In this document: piece after piece, positions 24,483-31,891 of the stretch
Layout of the letters: each line of letters begins with the position of its first letter
How positions within the stretch are numbered: position 1 is the first letter of the stretch
Origin: Paractinoplanes bogorensis
GTDB lineage: Bacteria; Actinomycetota; Actinomycetes; Mycobacteriales; Micromonosporaceae
Assembly: GCF_018829635.1 (NCBI RefSeq)
Contig: NZ_JAHKKG010000015.1
Span: forward strand, 62,001 to 126,000
Reading direction: 5' to 3'
DNA length: 64,000 nucleotides
Translations under genes and position numbers: made by a program
Notes under the pieces: model-generated
What the model was told of the DNA's origin: nothing
The model's database searches: none
The model's input: only the letters and a program-made list of their open reading frames with translations

Positions 24483-24503
24483 AGTTGTACGGTACATGCA
24501 ACT
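24483..24503. promoter_or_regulatory. Candidate MarR operator overlapping the first in-frame ATG
   Basis: An imperfect 21-bp palindrome with arms AGTTGTACG and CATGCAACT (outer AGTTG/CAACT perfect) lies just before the MarR/efflux operon. It contains the ATG at 24496, so translation more likely begins at the GTG at 24532. Confidence 0.5.
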
Positions 24504-24531
24504 TCCCAACCGGACGACCGGACGGCAGATC

Positions 24532-25002
24532 GTGCACGAATCGGACATTGACGCTGCCATCCCGCAGTTGGCCGACGAACTTATGCGGTTCGCCCGTGTC
24601 GTCGCGCGGGCCAAGAGCATGCTGAATGTCGGAGACCTCGGTGCGGAGTTCTCCGCGCTGATGTTGTTGTTCCCGCTGCGGTTCCGAGGTCCTCTGCGGG
24701 CCACCGATCTCGCCGAGATCAAACAGGCCGACCCGTCCACGGTCAGCCGTCAGGTCGCCCAGCTGGTCAAGGCCGGCCTCGCCCGGCGCGAAGCCGATCC
24801 GGTCGACGGCCGGGCCACCCGGCTCGCGATCACCGACGCCGGACTGGAGGCCGTCGAGCGACTTCAGGAAGCCCGTCAGGCCTGGCTGCGCGAGGCGCTC
24901 AACGACTGGCCGGCCGACCGCATCGCCGCCTTCACCGGCCTCTTCTCAGAATTCAACAGCTCGGTCGAGGCTCACCTCGCCACACCACGGGAGAACTCGT
25001 GA
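24532..25002 (+). CDS. MarR-family transcriptional regulator
   Basis: This regulator of about 156 residues has a MarR winged helix: RATDLAEIKQADPSTVSRQV (recognition), then LVKAGLARREADPVDGRATR (wing with the DxR pattern). The GTG at 24532 (VHESDIDAAIP) is preferred to the ATG at 24496, because that ATG lies inside a palindrome that looks like the operator. The stop overlaps the transporter start by 4 nt (GTGA). It probably represses the DHA2 efflux gene and itself, and is released by a drug or metabolite. Confidence 0.87.
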   Translation: MHESDIDAAIPQLADELMRFARVVARAKSMLNVGDLGAEFSALMLLFPLRFRGPLRATDLAEIKQADPSTVSRQVAQLVKAGLARREADPVDGRATRLAITDAGLEAVERLQEARQAWLREALNDWPADRIAAFTGLFSEFNSSVEAHLATPRENS

Positions 25003-26729
25003 GCAACTCCAACCCCACCGCGCCGCCCGCCAAGGCGTCCACCGAATTCAGCCACCGCCAGATCCTCACGATCCTGGCCGGCCTGATGATGGGCATGTTC
25101 CTGGCCGCCCTCGATCAGACGATCATGGCCACGGCCACCCGGACCATCGCGGACGACCTGAACGGCTTCAACATCCAGGCCTGGGCCACGACGGCCTTCC
25201 TGATCACGTCGACGATCTCGACGCCGCTCTACGGCAAGCTGTCCGACATCTACGGACGACGGCCGTTCTTCCTGTTCGCGATCGGCATCTTCGTCGTCGG
25301 CTCGTTCCTGTGCGGGCTGTCGCAGAACATGTACGAGCTGGCCGCGTTCCGGGCGATCCAGGGCATCGGCGCCGGCGGCCTCATGTCGCTGGCGCTGGCC
25401 ATCATCGGCGACATCGTGCCGCCCCGTGAGCGCGCCAAATATCAGGGCTATTTCCTGGCCGTCTTCGGCACCGCGAGCGTGCTCGGCCCGATCCTGGGCG
25501 GCTTCTTCGCCGGCGCCGACAAGATCCTCTGGGTCGACGGCTGGCGCTGGGTGTTCTATCTGAACGTCCCGATCGGCATCGCCGCGATGGCCGTGGTCGC
25601 CCGCGTGCTGCACCTCCCCCACCACCGCGTCGACCACCGCATCGACTGGCCCGGCGCGGTCGCGCTGATCGTCGGCCTGGTGCCGCTGCTGACGATCGCC
25701 GAGCAGGGCCGGGCCTGGGGCTGGGACTCCGGGCGAGCGTTCCTCTGCTACATCATCGGCGCGATCGGTCTGGTTGCGTTTGTGCTGGCTGAACGGGCGT
25801 ACGGGGACGAAGCTCTTCTGCCCTTGCGGCTGTTCCGCAACCGTACGATCGCCGTCGGCGCCACCTCCAGCACGATCCTCGGCATGGCGATGTTCGGCGG
25901 CCTGATGACGGTTCCGCTGTACCTGCAGATCGTCAAGGGCTCGACCGCCACCATGGCCGGCCTGCAGATGATCCCGTTCGTGTTCGGCATCATGTCCGGC
26001 TCGATCATCTCGGGTCAGTTGATCGCCCGGACCGGCCGCTACCGCATCTTCCCGATCATCGGCAGCACGCTGATGGTGGCCTCGCTCGCGCTGTTCGCGA
26101 CCATCGGCGCCGACACCCCGCTCTGGCGCACCATGCTGATCATGGTGCTGATGGGCCTGGGCCTGGGCGGCAACATGCAGCCGATGATCACCGCCGTGCA
26201 GAACGCGGTCTCCCCACGCGAGATCGGCGTGGCCACCAGCTCGGTCACGTTCTTCCGCTCGATGGGCGGCACGCTCGGCACCGCGGTCTTCCTGTCGGTC
26301 CTGTTCAACGTGCTGCCCGGCAAGATCCAGTCGGCGTTCCAGACCGCCCAGGCGACTCCCGAGTTCCAGGAGTCGCTGCGCGACAACCCGGCTCAGCAGC
26401 AGGTGCTGCAGCGGGCCACCGGCGGCGGCGAACTGAGCGACACCTCGTGGCTCAGCCAGCTGTCCGACGTGGTGTCGCACCCGTTCAAGGTCGGCTTCTC
26501 GGACGGCATCCAGGTCGTCTTCCTGCTGGCCCTGGCCGTGATGATCGTGGGCCTGATCGTGGTGTTCTTCCTGCCCGAGATCCCGCTCAGCCTCCGCTCG
26601 GCCCAGCAGCAGCGCGCCGACGACGCGCTGGCCGCCGAGAACAGCATGGGCGTCCCCGGTGAGGTCGGCGCCGGACCGCTGCGCGACGACGAAGTCGCCG
26701 TGCCCGCCTCCAAGGACACCCCGAAGTAG
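24999..26729 (+). CDS. MFS drug:H+ antiporter, DHA2 (EmrB/QacA) family
   Basis: This 576-residue transporter has 14 predicted membrane helices. Motif A-like LYGKLSDIYGRRPFF follows helix 2; ALDQTIMATATRTIADDL is the helix 1 region with the DHA2 D1 motif; and RAIQGIGAGGLMSLALAIIG matches motif B. The GTG start overlaps the marR-like stop, so the two are coupled. DHA2 members export lipophilic cations and antibiotics; substrate unknown. A soluble tail of about 45 residues follows helix 14. Confidence 0.95.
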   Translation: MSNSNPTAPPAKASTEFSHRQILTILAGLMMGMFLAALDQTIMATATRTIADDLNGFNIQAWATTAFLITSTISTPLYGKLSDIYGRRPFFLFAIGIFVVGSFLCGLSQNMYELAAFRAIQGIGAGGLMSLALAIIGDIVPPRERAKYQGYFLAVFGTASVLGPILGGFFAGADKILWVDGWRWVFYLNVPIGIAAMAVVARVLHLPHHRVDHRIDWPGAVALIVGLVPLLTIAEQGRAWGWDSGRAFLCYIIGAIGLVAFVLAERAYGDEALLPLRLFRNRTIAVGATSSTILGMAMFGGLMTVPLYLQIVKGSTATMAGLQMIPFVFGIMSGSIISGQLIARTGRYRIFPIIGSTLMVASLALFATIGADTPLWRTMLIMVLMGLGLGGNMQPMITAVQNAVSPREIGVATSSVTFFRSMGGTLGTAVFLSVLFNVLPGKIQSAFQTAQATPEFQESLRDNPAQQQVLQRATGGGELSDTSWLSQLSDVVSHPFKVGFSDGIQVVFLLALAVMIVGLIVVFFLPEIPLSLRSAQQQRADDALAAENSMGVPGEVGAGPLRDDEVAVPASKDTPK

Positions 26730-26762
26730 GAGCACGCCTCCTCCGCCGCGGTCGGCGCGGGC

Positions 26763-26768
26763 TAGTTT
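26763..26768 (+). promoter_or_regulatory. Putative -10 box of leaderless mhuD promoter
   Basis: TAGTTT lies 7 nt before the ATG at 26776, with no ribosome-binding site between. Confidence 0.45.
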
Positions 26769-26775
26769 TGGCGGC

Positions 26776-27087
26776 ATGGCTGTTGTGAAGATCAACGCGA
26801 TCGAGGTTCCCGAGGGTGCCGGGGCCGAGCTCGAGCAGCGGTTCGCCGCCCGCGCGGGCATGGTGGAGAACGCGCCCGGTTTCCTGGGCTTCGAGCTGCT
26901 GCGTCCGGTCGCGGGCGAGACACGCTATTTCGTCTACACGCGGTGGGAGACGGAAGAGGCGTTCCAGGCCTGGTCCGCCGGCAGCGGCCGGGCCGCCCAC
27001 GCCGGCGAGCGCTCCCGCCCGGTGGCGACCGGTTCCGGCCTCCTCGAGTTCGAGGTGATCCAGCAGGTGGCGAAGGCCGCCGACTGA
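26776..27087 (+). CDS. mhuD: Heme-degrading monooxygenase, MhuD type
   Basis: This 103-residue ABM-fold enzyme closely resembles mycobacterial MhuD (Rv3592). It shares the start VVKINAIEVPEGAG, PGFLGFELLRPVAGE, the helix WETEEAFQAWSAG and HAGERSRPVATGSGLLEFEV. The catalytic set known for MhuD is present: Asn7, Trp66 and the heme-ligating His75 (AAHAG). The enzyme is expected to open the porphyrin ring and release iron. The ATG at 26776 is preceded by TAGTTT at 7 nt, supporting a leaderless start. It follows the DHA2 gene by 46 nt and may be transcribed separately. Confidence 0.9.
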   Translation: MAVVKINAIEVPEGAGAELEQRFAARAGMVENAPGFLGFELLRPVAGETRYFVYTRWETEEAFQAWSAGSGRAAHAGERSRPVATGSGLLEFEVIQQVAKAAD

Positions 27088-27099
27088 GCCGGCGCCGGG

Positions 27100-27912
27100 T
27101 CAGGCGTTACGGGCCGCCACGGCGATCAGGCGATCAGCCACGGCGTGGCGGTCCAGCCCCAGGCGCTGAGCCGTGTCCCGCAGCACGGAGTAGGCCTCCT
27201 GCACCCCGCATCCCCGCTGGGCGATGATCACGCCGATGGCCCGGTCGACGGCGGCCCCGGAGCTCAGCGCGTCCCGGCGGCGCAACTCGTCGAGCAGCAG
27301 CTCGGACTGGTTGGCCAGGGCCATCGCGGTGAGCAGGTCGTCGGCGCCGGGCCCCTCGACGGTGTCGAAATAGAGGCTCAGCGCCCCGACGTCGGCCCGC
27401 GGCAGGTCGAGCGGCACCGCGGCCACGGCGTGGATCCCCTCGGCGCGGGCGGCCTCGGCCAAGTCGGGCCAGCGGGCGTCGGTCGACAGGTCGGGCACCG
27501 TGACCGTGGAGCGGGTACGCGCCGCCTCGAGCGCGGGGCCGGTGGTGCCGGCCGCGTACTGGATCTCGTCGATCGCGGCGCCGGCCGGGCCGTGGCCGAC
27601 GTGGGTGAGCGGTCCGCCCTCGCCGATCAGCACGATCGAGCAACGAACCGCACCGGGGACGGCGCCGGCCCCCAGGACGGCCAGCCGCTCCAGGGCCTGC
27701 GGAAAGCTCTCGGCCGAGAGCAGAAGTGCGGTGAGCTCGTGCAACAGGCCGGCCAGCTCCACCGGGTGCGGGCTCGCGGGCACCGCCACGCGAGACGCGG
27801 AGCGGGTGCGCCCAGGCCGGGTCACCACTCGGGCGGGACCACGATCCAGGGGCGAAACCCGGCGATAAGGGGCAGACACCCGGGGCATCCTGCCATGACC
27901 ATCGACGATCAC
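27100..27912 (-). CDS. GAF and ANTAR domain regulator
   Basis: This 270-residue protein has a GAF domain (about 50-190: LLHELTALLLSAESFPQALE; RCSIVLIGEGGPLTHVGHGP; GIHAVAAVPLDLPRADVGAL). The C-terminal ANTAR three-helix RNA-binding module (205-268) reads ALSSGAAVDRAIGVIIAQRG, then EAYSVLRDTAQRLGLDRHAV. ANTAR proteins bind paired hexaloop hairpins and act as antiterminators. The N-terminal 45 residues are basic and may not be part of the native product, so a later start such as one near residue 45 is possible. It is monocistronic and divergent from the region holding the candidate RNA. Confidence 0.9.
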   Translation of the reverse strand: MIVDGHGRMPRVSAPYRRVSPLDRGPARVVTRPGRTRSASRVAVPASPHPVELAGLLHELTALLLSAESFPQALERLAVLGAGAVPGAVRCSIVLIGEGGPLTHVGHGPAGAAIDEIQYAAGTTGPALEAARTRSTVTVPDLSTDARWPDLAEAARAEGIHAVAAVPLDLPRADVGALSLYFDTVEGPGADDLLTAMALANQSELLLDELRRRDALSSGAAVDRAIGVIIAQRGCGVQEAYSVLRDTAQRLGLDRHAVADRLIAVAARNA

Positions 27913-28006
27913 GTAACTCGTGTGCCTCTAACGAGTGGCTTCGCCCGTCCTCCGCGCATAAAGATCAACTACCCCGCACGCGAGCTGGGCAAACCCGGAA
28001 AGCAGA

Positions 28007-28149
28007 GCGCCGCCCCCGGCGAACCAAGGGCGGCGCAGATGTCGGTGTGCAGGTCGCCTCGCGGCGAGCGGCTCAACACGGCTCCAGCCGAACGGTATTC
28101 CGTGAAGGCAATGGGTGAGGCCCGGGGACACTGGGCACACCGACATCTG
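28007..28149. ncRNA. Candidate structured RNA (long-stem, multi-hairpin)
   Basis: A perfect 15-bp stem joins CAGATGTCGGTGTGC (28036-28050) with GCACACCGACATCTG (28135-28149). Inside it are small hairpins such as TCGCC-TCGC-GGCGA and ACGG-TATT-CCGT. A 9-bp stem GCGCCGCCC/GGGCGGCGC (28007-28015 with 28028-28036) abuts the base. If read on the minus strand, the 9-bp stem would follow the long stem like a terminator. No known family was recognised, so this is a structural inference and the strand is undecided. Confidence 0.45.
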
Positions 28150-28190
28150 TCATCAACGGTCGGACCCGGTAGGCGATTCCGTTAGCGAAC

Positions 28191-28204
28191 GTGACGCCGG
28201 TCAC
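28191..28204. promoter_or_regulatory. Inverted repeat GTGAC-N4-GTCAC near promoter
   Basis: Perfect 5-bp arms with a 4-bp spacer, centred about 35 nt upstream of the likely transcription start at 28232. Its position fits an operator or activator site for the small membrane protein gene. Confidence 0.35.
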
Positions 28205-28219
28205 ACCGACCCTCGCCGG

Positions 28220-28225
28220 TACGCT
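28220..28225 (+). promoter_or_regulatory. Putative -10 box of leaderless promoter
   Basis: TACGCT lies 6 nt before the ATG at 28232. Confidence 0.45.
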
Positions 28226-28231
28226 CTAGGC

Positions 28232-28630
28232 ATGAAGGGCCTGTGGACCCCGGCGTGGATCGCCCGGCACGTCCTGGCACTGGTTCTCGCCTCGGGCTGC
28301 CTGGTGCTGGGCTGGTGGCAGTTCAGCCGCGCCCAGGAGGGCAATTCGATCAGCTGGGGCTACATGTTCGAGTGGCCGGTGTTCGCGGCCTTCGTGGTGT
28401 TTCTCTGGTGGCGCGAGGTCCAGCTGGCCCGCCGCAAAGGCACGCCCGCCAAGACCGGGGAAGCCGAGGAACCGAGGCTCCCAGGTTCGGCTGTTACCGT
28501 CGGGCGGCCGGTCCGGGTGGCGACGCGTTCCACCGTGAATGACGACGATCCCGAACTGGCCGCTTACAACGACTATCTCGCCTGGCTGAACGCCAATCCC
28601 GGCGCCCGCCCGAGCGACTATCCCGGATAG
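28232..28630 (+). CDS. Small actinobacterial membrane protein with C-terminal basic/disordered tail
   Basis: This 132-residue protein starts MKGLWTPAWIARHVLALV. It has two hydrophobic helices (HVLALVLASGCLVLGWWQFS and EWPVFAAFVVFLWWREV) joined by a short loop, then a soluble tail ending YNDYLAWLNANPGARPSDYP. I recognise it as a conserved actinobacterial hypothetical commonly found next to DUF3817 genes; function unknown. The ATG at 28232 has a TACGCT box 6 nt upstream, so the message is probably leaderless. The DUF3817 gene follows 11 nt later in a likely operon. Confidence 0.8.
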   Translation: MKGLWTPAWIARHVLALVLASGCLVLGWWQFSRAQEGNSISWGYMFEWPVFAAFVVFLWWREVQLARRKGTPAKTGEAEEPRLPGSAVTVGRPVRVATRSTVNDDDPELAAYNDYLAWLNANPGARPSDYPG

Positions 28631-28641
28631 GACAGAGCAAC

Positions 28642-28962
28642 GTGCAGGGTGCCCTGACGCGATACCGGATCATCGCGTGGATCGTCGGTGTGGTCCTGCT
28701 CGCCCTGGTCGTGGTCGGCATGCCGTTGAAATACCTGGGCGACAACGCGGTGGTCGTCGAGGCGGTCGGCCCGGCCCACGGCTTCCTGTTCATGGTCTAT
28801 CTGGTCGCCACGTTCGATCTGTCGCGCCGCGCCCGCTGGTCGTTCGGCCGCATGATCCTGGTGATGCTCTCGGGCACGATCCCGTTCCTGTCGTTCTGGG
28901 CCGAGCGTAAAGTGAGCCGGGAATGGGTGCCGGCCGCCGAGTTGGCGAAAAGCCCGGTTTGA
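28642..28962 (+). CDS. DUF3817 family membrane protein
   Basis: This 106-residue protein has about three hydrophobic segments (IAWIVGVVLLALVVVGMPLK; HGFLFMVYLVATFDLSRRAR; FGRMILVMLSGTIPFLSFWA). The LKYLGDN and AHGFLFMVYLVATFDL stretches match DUF3817, a family of unknown function found in actinobacteria and linked with membrane-stress genes. The GTG start at 28642 follows the preceding gene by 11 nt, so the two are co-transcribed. Confidence 0.85.
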   Translation: MQGALTRYRIIAWIVGVVLLALVVVGMPLKYLGDNAVVVEAVGPAHGFLFMVYLVATFDLSRRARWSFGRMILVMLSGTIPFLSFWAERKVSREWVPAAELAKSPV

Positions 28963-29099
28963 CAGTCGGGTTAGACGCACCGCTTTCGTCGAATTACTAG
29001 CTGTTATCGGGATCATTCCCGCAAAGCGGTCCATTGTCTTAAATCACTCTGTGACCCCTTGCATTTGATATTCCCACCGATAGGTTGGTGCGGTTGGTT
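28963..29099. other. Intergenic region with promoter of riboswitch transcript
   Basis: Contains a promoter-like pair, TTGCAT (29059-29064) and TAGGTT (29081-29086), with a 16-nt spacer upstream of the riboswitch. The start would be near 29093. Otherwise no gene or clear repeat is seen. Confidence 0.5.
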
Positions 29100-29260
29100 T
29101 CGGTCCGCAGCCACTTCCCCCTAGTGGCGCCGGCCAACGCCGCCGAATCACACCGAGCCGGGGAACCACGTACCCGGGGCGAATCCGCGTCCGCGCGGTA
29201 GGGCTCATCTTCCAGCCCGAGCCCGTCAGCTAACCCGGTAGGCGGCCACGCGGAAGAAAG
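29100..29260 (+). promoter_or_regulatory. c-di-AMP (ydaO/yuaA) riboswitch
   Basis: The leader carries the diagnostic conserved blocks of the ydaO-yuaA class in order: CGCCGAATC, GAGCCGGGGAACCA, GGGGCGAATC, the loop AGGGCTCATCTTCCAGCCCG and CCGTCAGCTAACCCGGTAGGC. In actinomycetes this riboswitch precedes cell-wall hydrolase genes such as rpfA and NlpC/P60 proteins. Here it lies just before the NlpC/P60 peptidase gene at 29272. C-di-AMP is expected to reduce expression of the downstream peptidase. Confidence 0.93.
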
Positions 29261-29271
29261 GCCACTGACCG

Positions 29272-30234
29272 GTGCCCCACCCCCGTACGAGGCTTCGGGT
29301 CCTCGTCGTCGCGGCGATGGCTGCCGCGATCGCCGGCTCCTTCGTGACGCCCGCCCAGGCGGCGCCGTCCGCGACCGAGCTGAAGAAGCAGATCGAGACG
29401 GCGTCCAACAAGCTCGAAGACGTCACCGAGCAGTACAACGCCATGAACGTCAACCTGAAGAAGACCCAGGCTGACACGAAGAAGCTCCAGGCCTCCCTCG
29501 CGCCCGCTCAGGCCGCGTTGAAGGCGGCGAGCGCGAACGTGGGCACGCTGGCCACCACGTCCTACATGCAGGGCCGGGTCGGCCCGGTGAGCGCGCTGCT
29601 GAGCGGCACGCAGGACAGCATGATGGAGCGGATGAGCTACCTCGACATGATCACGCGCTCCAACCAGCGTGACATCGACGAGTTCACCGCGGCGACGCAG
29701 AACTTCAGCGACCGTCAGGCCGCCCTCAAGGCGACCCAGACCAAGCAGACGGCCCAGCTCAAGGCGCTCGCGACGCAGAAGACCGGCATCCAGAAGGACC
29801 TCAAGAAGCTGATCTCGATGCGTGAGGCCGCGTTCGGCCAAGGGCAGGAGACCGGCAGCAAGTACACCGGCAAGATCCCGGAGATCTCGGGTGCGGCCGG
29901 CGTCGCGGTCAAGTTCGCGTACAACCAGATCGGCAAGCCGTACCTGTTCGGCGCGGACGGTCCGGGCAGCTACGACTGCTCCGGTCTGACCTCGGCGGCG
30001 TGGGGAGCGGCGGGCAAGTCACTGACCCACCAGACCAAGTCGCAGTGGAGCGAGACCACTCGCATCAGCCGCGACGACCTGCAGCCGGGCGACCTGGTGT
30101 TCTATCGCAGCCTCGGGCACGTCGCGATCTACGTCGGCGACGGCCAGATCATCGACGCGCCGCACTCCGGCACGGTGGTCAAGAAGCGGACGATCAACAT
30201 CATGACGCCGTACGGATACGGTCGCGTCACCTGA
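29272..30234 (+). CDS. Secreted NlpC/P60 endopeptidase with coiled coil (RipA-like)
   Basis: This 320-residue exported peptidoglycan hydrolase has a signal peptide with a likely AQA-AP cleavage after Ala30. A coiled-coil stretch spans about 33-185 (LKKQIETASNKLEDVTEQYN; QTKQTAQLKALATQKTGIQK). The NlpC/P60 domain (205-320) has catalytic Cys236 (SYDCSGLTSAAW), His283 (LGHVAIYV) and His298 (DAPHSG). It should cleave cross-bridges during growth or division, under c-di-AMP riboswitch control. A GTG start at 29272 is preceded by AAGAAAGG about 10 nt upstream. Confidence 0.93.
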   Translation: MPHPRTRLRVLVVAAMAAAIAGSFVTPAQAAPSATELKKQIETASNKLEDVTEQYNAMNVNLKKTQADTKKLQASLAPAQAALKAASANVGTLATTSYMQGRVGPVSALLSGTQDSMMERMSYLDMITRSNQRDIDEFTAATQNFSDRQAALKATQTKQTAQLKALATQKTGIQKDLKKLISMREAAFGQGQETGSKYTGKIPEISGAAGVAVKFAYNQIGKPYLFGADGPGSYDCSGLTSAAWGAAGKSLTHQTKSQWSETTRISRDDLQPGDLVFYRSLGHVAIYVGDGQIIDAPHSGTVVKKRTINIMTPYGYGRVT

Positions 30235-30262
30235 CCTGATCCGCGCACTTCCGGATACGGAG

Positions 30263-30293
30263 AAGGCCGGTACCCGTCGGGTACCGGCCTTTC
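30263..30293 (+). terminator. Intrinsic terminator after NlpC/P60 gene
   Basis: Perfect 13-bp stem AAGGCCGGTACCC (30263-30275) with GGGTACCGGCCTT (30279-30291), 3-nt loop and a short T tract. It sits between convergent genes and may serve both strands. Confidence 0.8.
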
Positions 30294-30325
30294 GCGTCTG
30301 TGGGTAACGGGGGAAATGAGGTGGA

Positions 30326-31330
30326 TCAGGCGGCCTGCAGGCCCTCGGCCCGGGCCAGCTCGCGCAGCCGGCCGAGCGCCTGGATCTCGAGCTGACGGAT
30401 GCGCTCCCGGCTCAGCGAGAAGCGCGAGGCCACCTCGGTGAGCGAGTGCTCGCGGCCGTCTTCGAGACCGTAGCGGGCCCGCATGATGCCGGCCGACCGG
30501 TCGTCGAGGTGGTTGAGCAGACCCTCGATGCGCTGACGCTCCAGCGCGGTGAGCACGATCTCTTCGGGCGAGGGGGCGTCACTGTCGGCCACCAGGTCAC
30601 CGAGGTTGGTGTCGCCGTCGTCGCCGACCGGCGTGTCGAGCGAGACCGTGTCCTGCGCCCAGCGGGTGAGCTCGTTGACACGCTCGACGGTCACGCCGAG
30701 GGCGGCCGCCACCTGCTCGGGCTCGGGGTCGCCGCCCAGCTCACGGACGAGCTGACGGGTCACGTTGCGCATCCGGTTGACGTCTTCGACGAGGTGCACC
30801 GGCAGGCGCACGGTGCGCTCCTGCTGGGCGATGGCCCGGCTGATCGCCTGGCGGACCCACCACGTCGCGTACGTCGAGAACTTGTAGCCGCGCTCGTAGT
30901 CGAACTTCTCGACGGCGCGGACCAGGCCGGTGTTGCCCTCCTGGATCAGGTCGAGCATCGGCATGCCGGAGCGCACGTAGCGCCGGGCGATCGACACGAC
31001 CAGTCGCAGGTTGGCCCGGATGAACAGGTCTTTCGCCTTGGCGCCCTCGGTGACGAGGCGCTCCAGCTCCTCCCGGCTCACGCCACGCCGGACCTCGCCG
31101 CTGTCGAGCAGGTGCTCGGCGTAGAGGCCCGCCTCGATTGCCTTGGAGAGCTCGACCTCCCGTGCGGCGTCCAGCAGTGGCGTCCGGGAGATCTCGTGCA
31201 GGTAGACGCCGACCAGGTCGCGCTCCTCGGCGACTTGATCGGTCCGCATCACGGTGTTCTTCTCCACGTTGCCCACGGTCCCCTCATTGCCATCACTACT
31301 AACCCCGTTACGGGTGATACCTGTATCCAT
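30326..31330 (-). CDS. RNA polymerase sigma-70 family factor, group 2 (SigB/Hrd-like)
   Basis: This 334-residue sigma factor has regions 1.2-2.4 (DLVGVYLHEISRTPLLDAAR; RANLRLVVSIARRYVRSGMP; FDYERGYKFSTYATWWVRQA, binding the -10 element), region 3 (RLPVHLVEDVNRMRNVTRQL) and region 4.2 (REHSLTEVASRFSLSRERIR). It lacks the long N-terminal extension of primary sigma. The ATG at 31330 is chosen from GGGGAGGG six nt upstream; upstream sequence looks non-coding. It could be a stationary-phase or stress sigma. Downstream it converges with the NlpC/P60 gene. Confidence 0.92.
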   Translation of the reverse strand: MDTGITRNGVSSDGNEGTVGNVEKNTVMRTDQVAEERDLVGVYLHEISRTPLLDAAREVELSKAIEAGLYAEHLLDSGEVRRGVSREELERLVTEGAKAKDLFIRANLRLVVSIARRYVRSGMPMLDLIQEGNTGLVRAVEKFDYERGYKFSTYATWWVRQAISRAIAQQERTVRLPVHLVEDVNRMRNVTRQLVRELGGDPEPEQVAAALGVTVERVNELTRWAQDTVSLDTPVGDDGDTNLGDLVADSDAPSPEEIVLTALERQRIEGLLNHLDDRSAGIMRARYGLEDGREHSLTEVASRFSLSRERIRQLEIQALGRLRELARAEGLQAA

Positions 31331-31891
31331 CAGTTCCCTCCCCGTAACGTCCGCAGTTCGCACATTGCGGTTACTGGCATCTACACAACAAATGGCTGCC
31401 TGCACTGATTCCGGCTGGTGGGTCGAAAGTGTCACGAATGCCTGGGGCTTAGCTGAGAGCCGCGTGCGTACTTCCTGTACAGGGCTCCTGTGTTACGGCA
31501 TTCGGCCTCGCGACCACCCGGTCGCGCTGACAGAGGCATACCCGTTGCAAGCCTCATGACACCACCGGCCCCTCGTCCCTCACAGCGACGTCCATCACCA
31601 ATGACCTTGGGACGTCCGTCACCACCCAGTACGTTCCTTGGGCTCGCCAGGTTCACGTGCTGGATCGACAGCTTCGGGACGGGCTTGAAACAAAAGCAAC
31701 ATCAAAAGATCCCGGCGCTCAACCCGAACGGGACCACCTGCCACAATGCGGCACGCAGCGGCGCAGTTCACTAGCCCGGCCGGATGACCCTGACTGGGTG
31801 ACGGCTCCTTTGACAACGGTTCGGAGCCGGCTCTCCATCCGCTTGGCCGGGTGACGTAAAACACAGTGGCCGGACACGCGGGAGGGGCACG
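31331..31891. other. 561-nt intergenic region, no gene recognised
   Basis: Upstream region of the sigma-factor gene and of the divergent SDR gene. It is less GC-rich than the coding parts. I see a 7-bp hairpin CGCGACC-ACCC-GGTCGCG (31509-31526) and a CCTGTACAGG palindrome near 31475, but no clear promoter consensus and no ORF that looks real. Probably a long 5' leader of the sigma gene plus promoter elements. Confidence 0.5.

Larger units (their letters stand above)
27913..28231. other. 319-nt intergenic region with long hairpin structures
   Basis: No convincing gene lies here. The region contains a 9-bp hairpin (28007-28036), a 15-bp inverted repeat with an 84-nt interior (28036-28149) and an inverted repeat GTGAC-N4-GTCAC (28191-28204) near the promoter of the next gene. 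Short open frames on both strands look like shadows. Confidence 0.6.

Noticed and set aside
27928..28146. Short minus-strand ORF in the candidate RNA region
   Set aside because: It crosses the perfect 15-bp stem arms, has no ribosome-binding site and a Cys/His/Pro-rich sequence with no family; the structure explains the region better.
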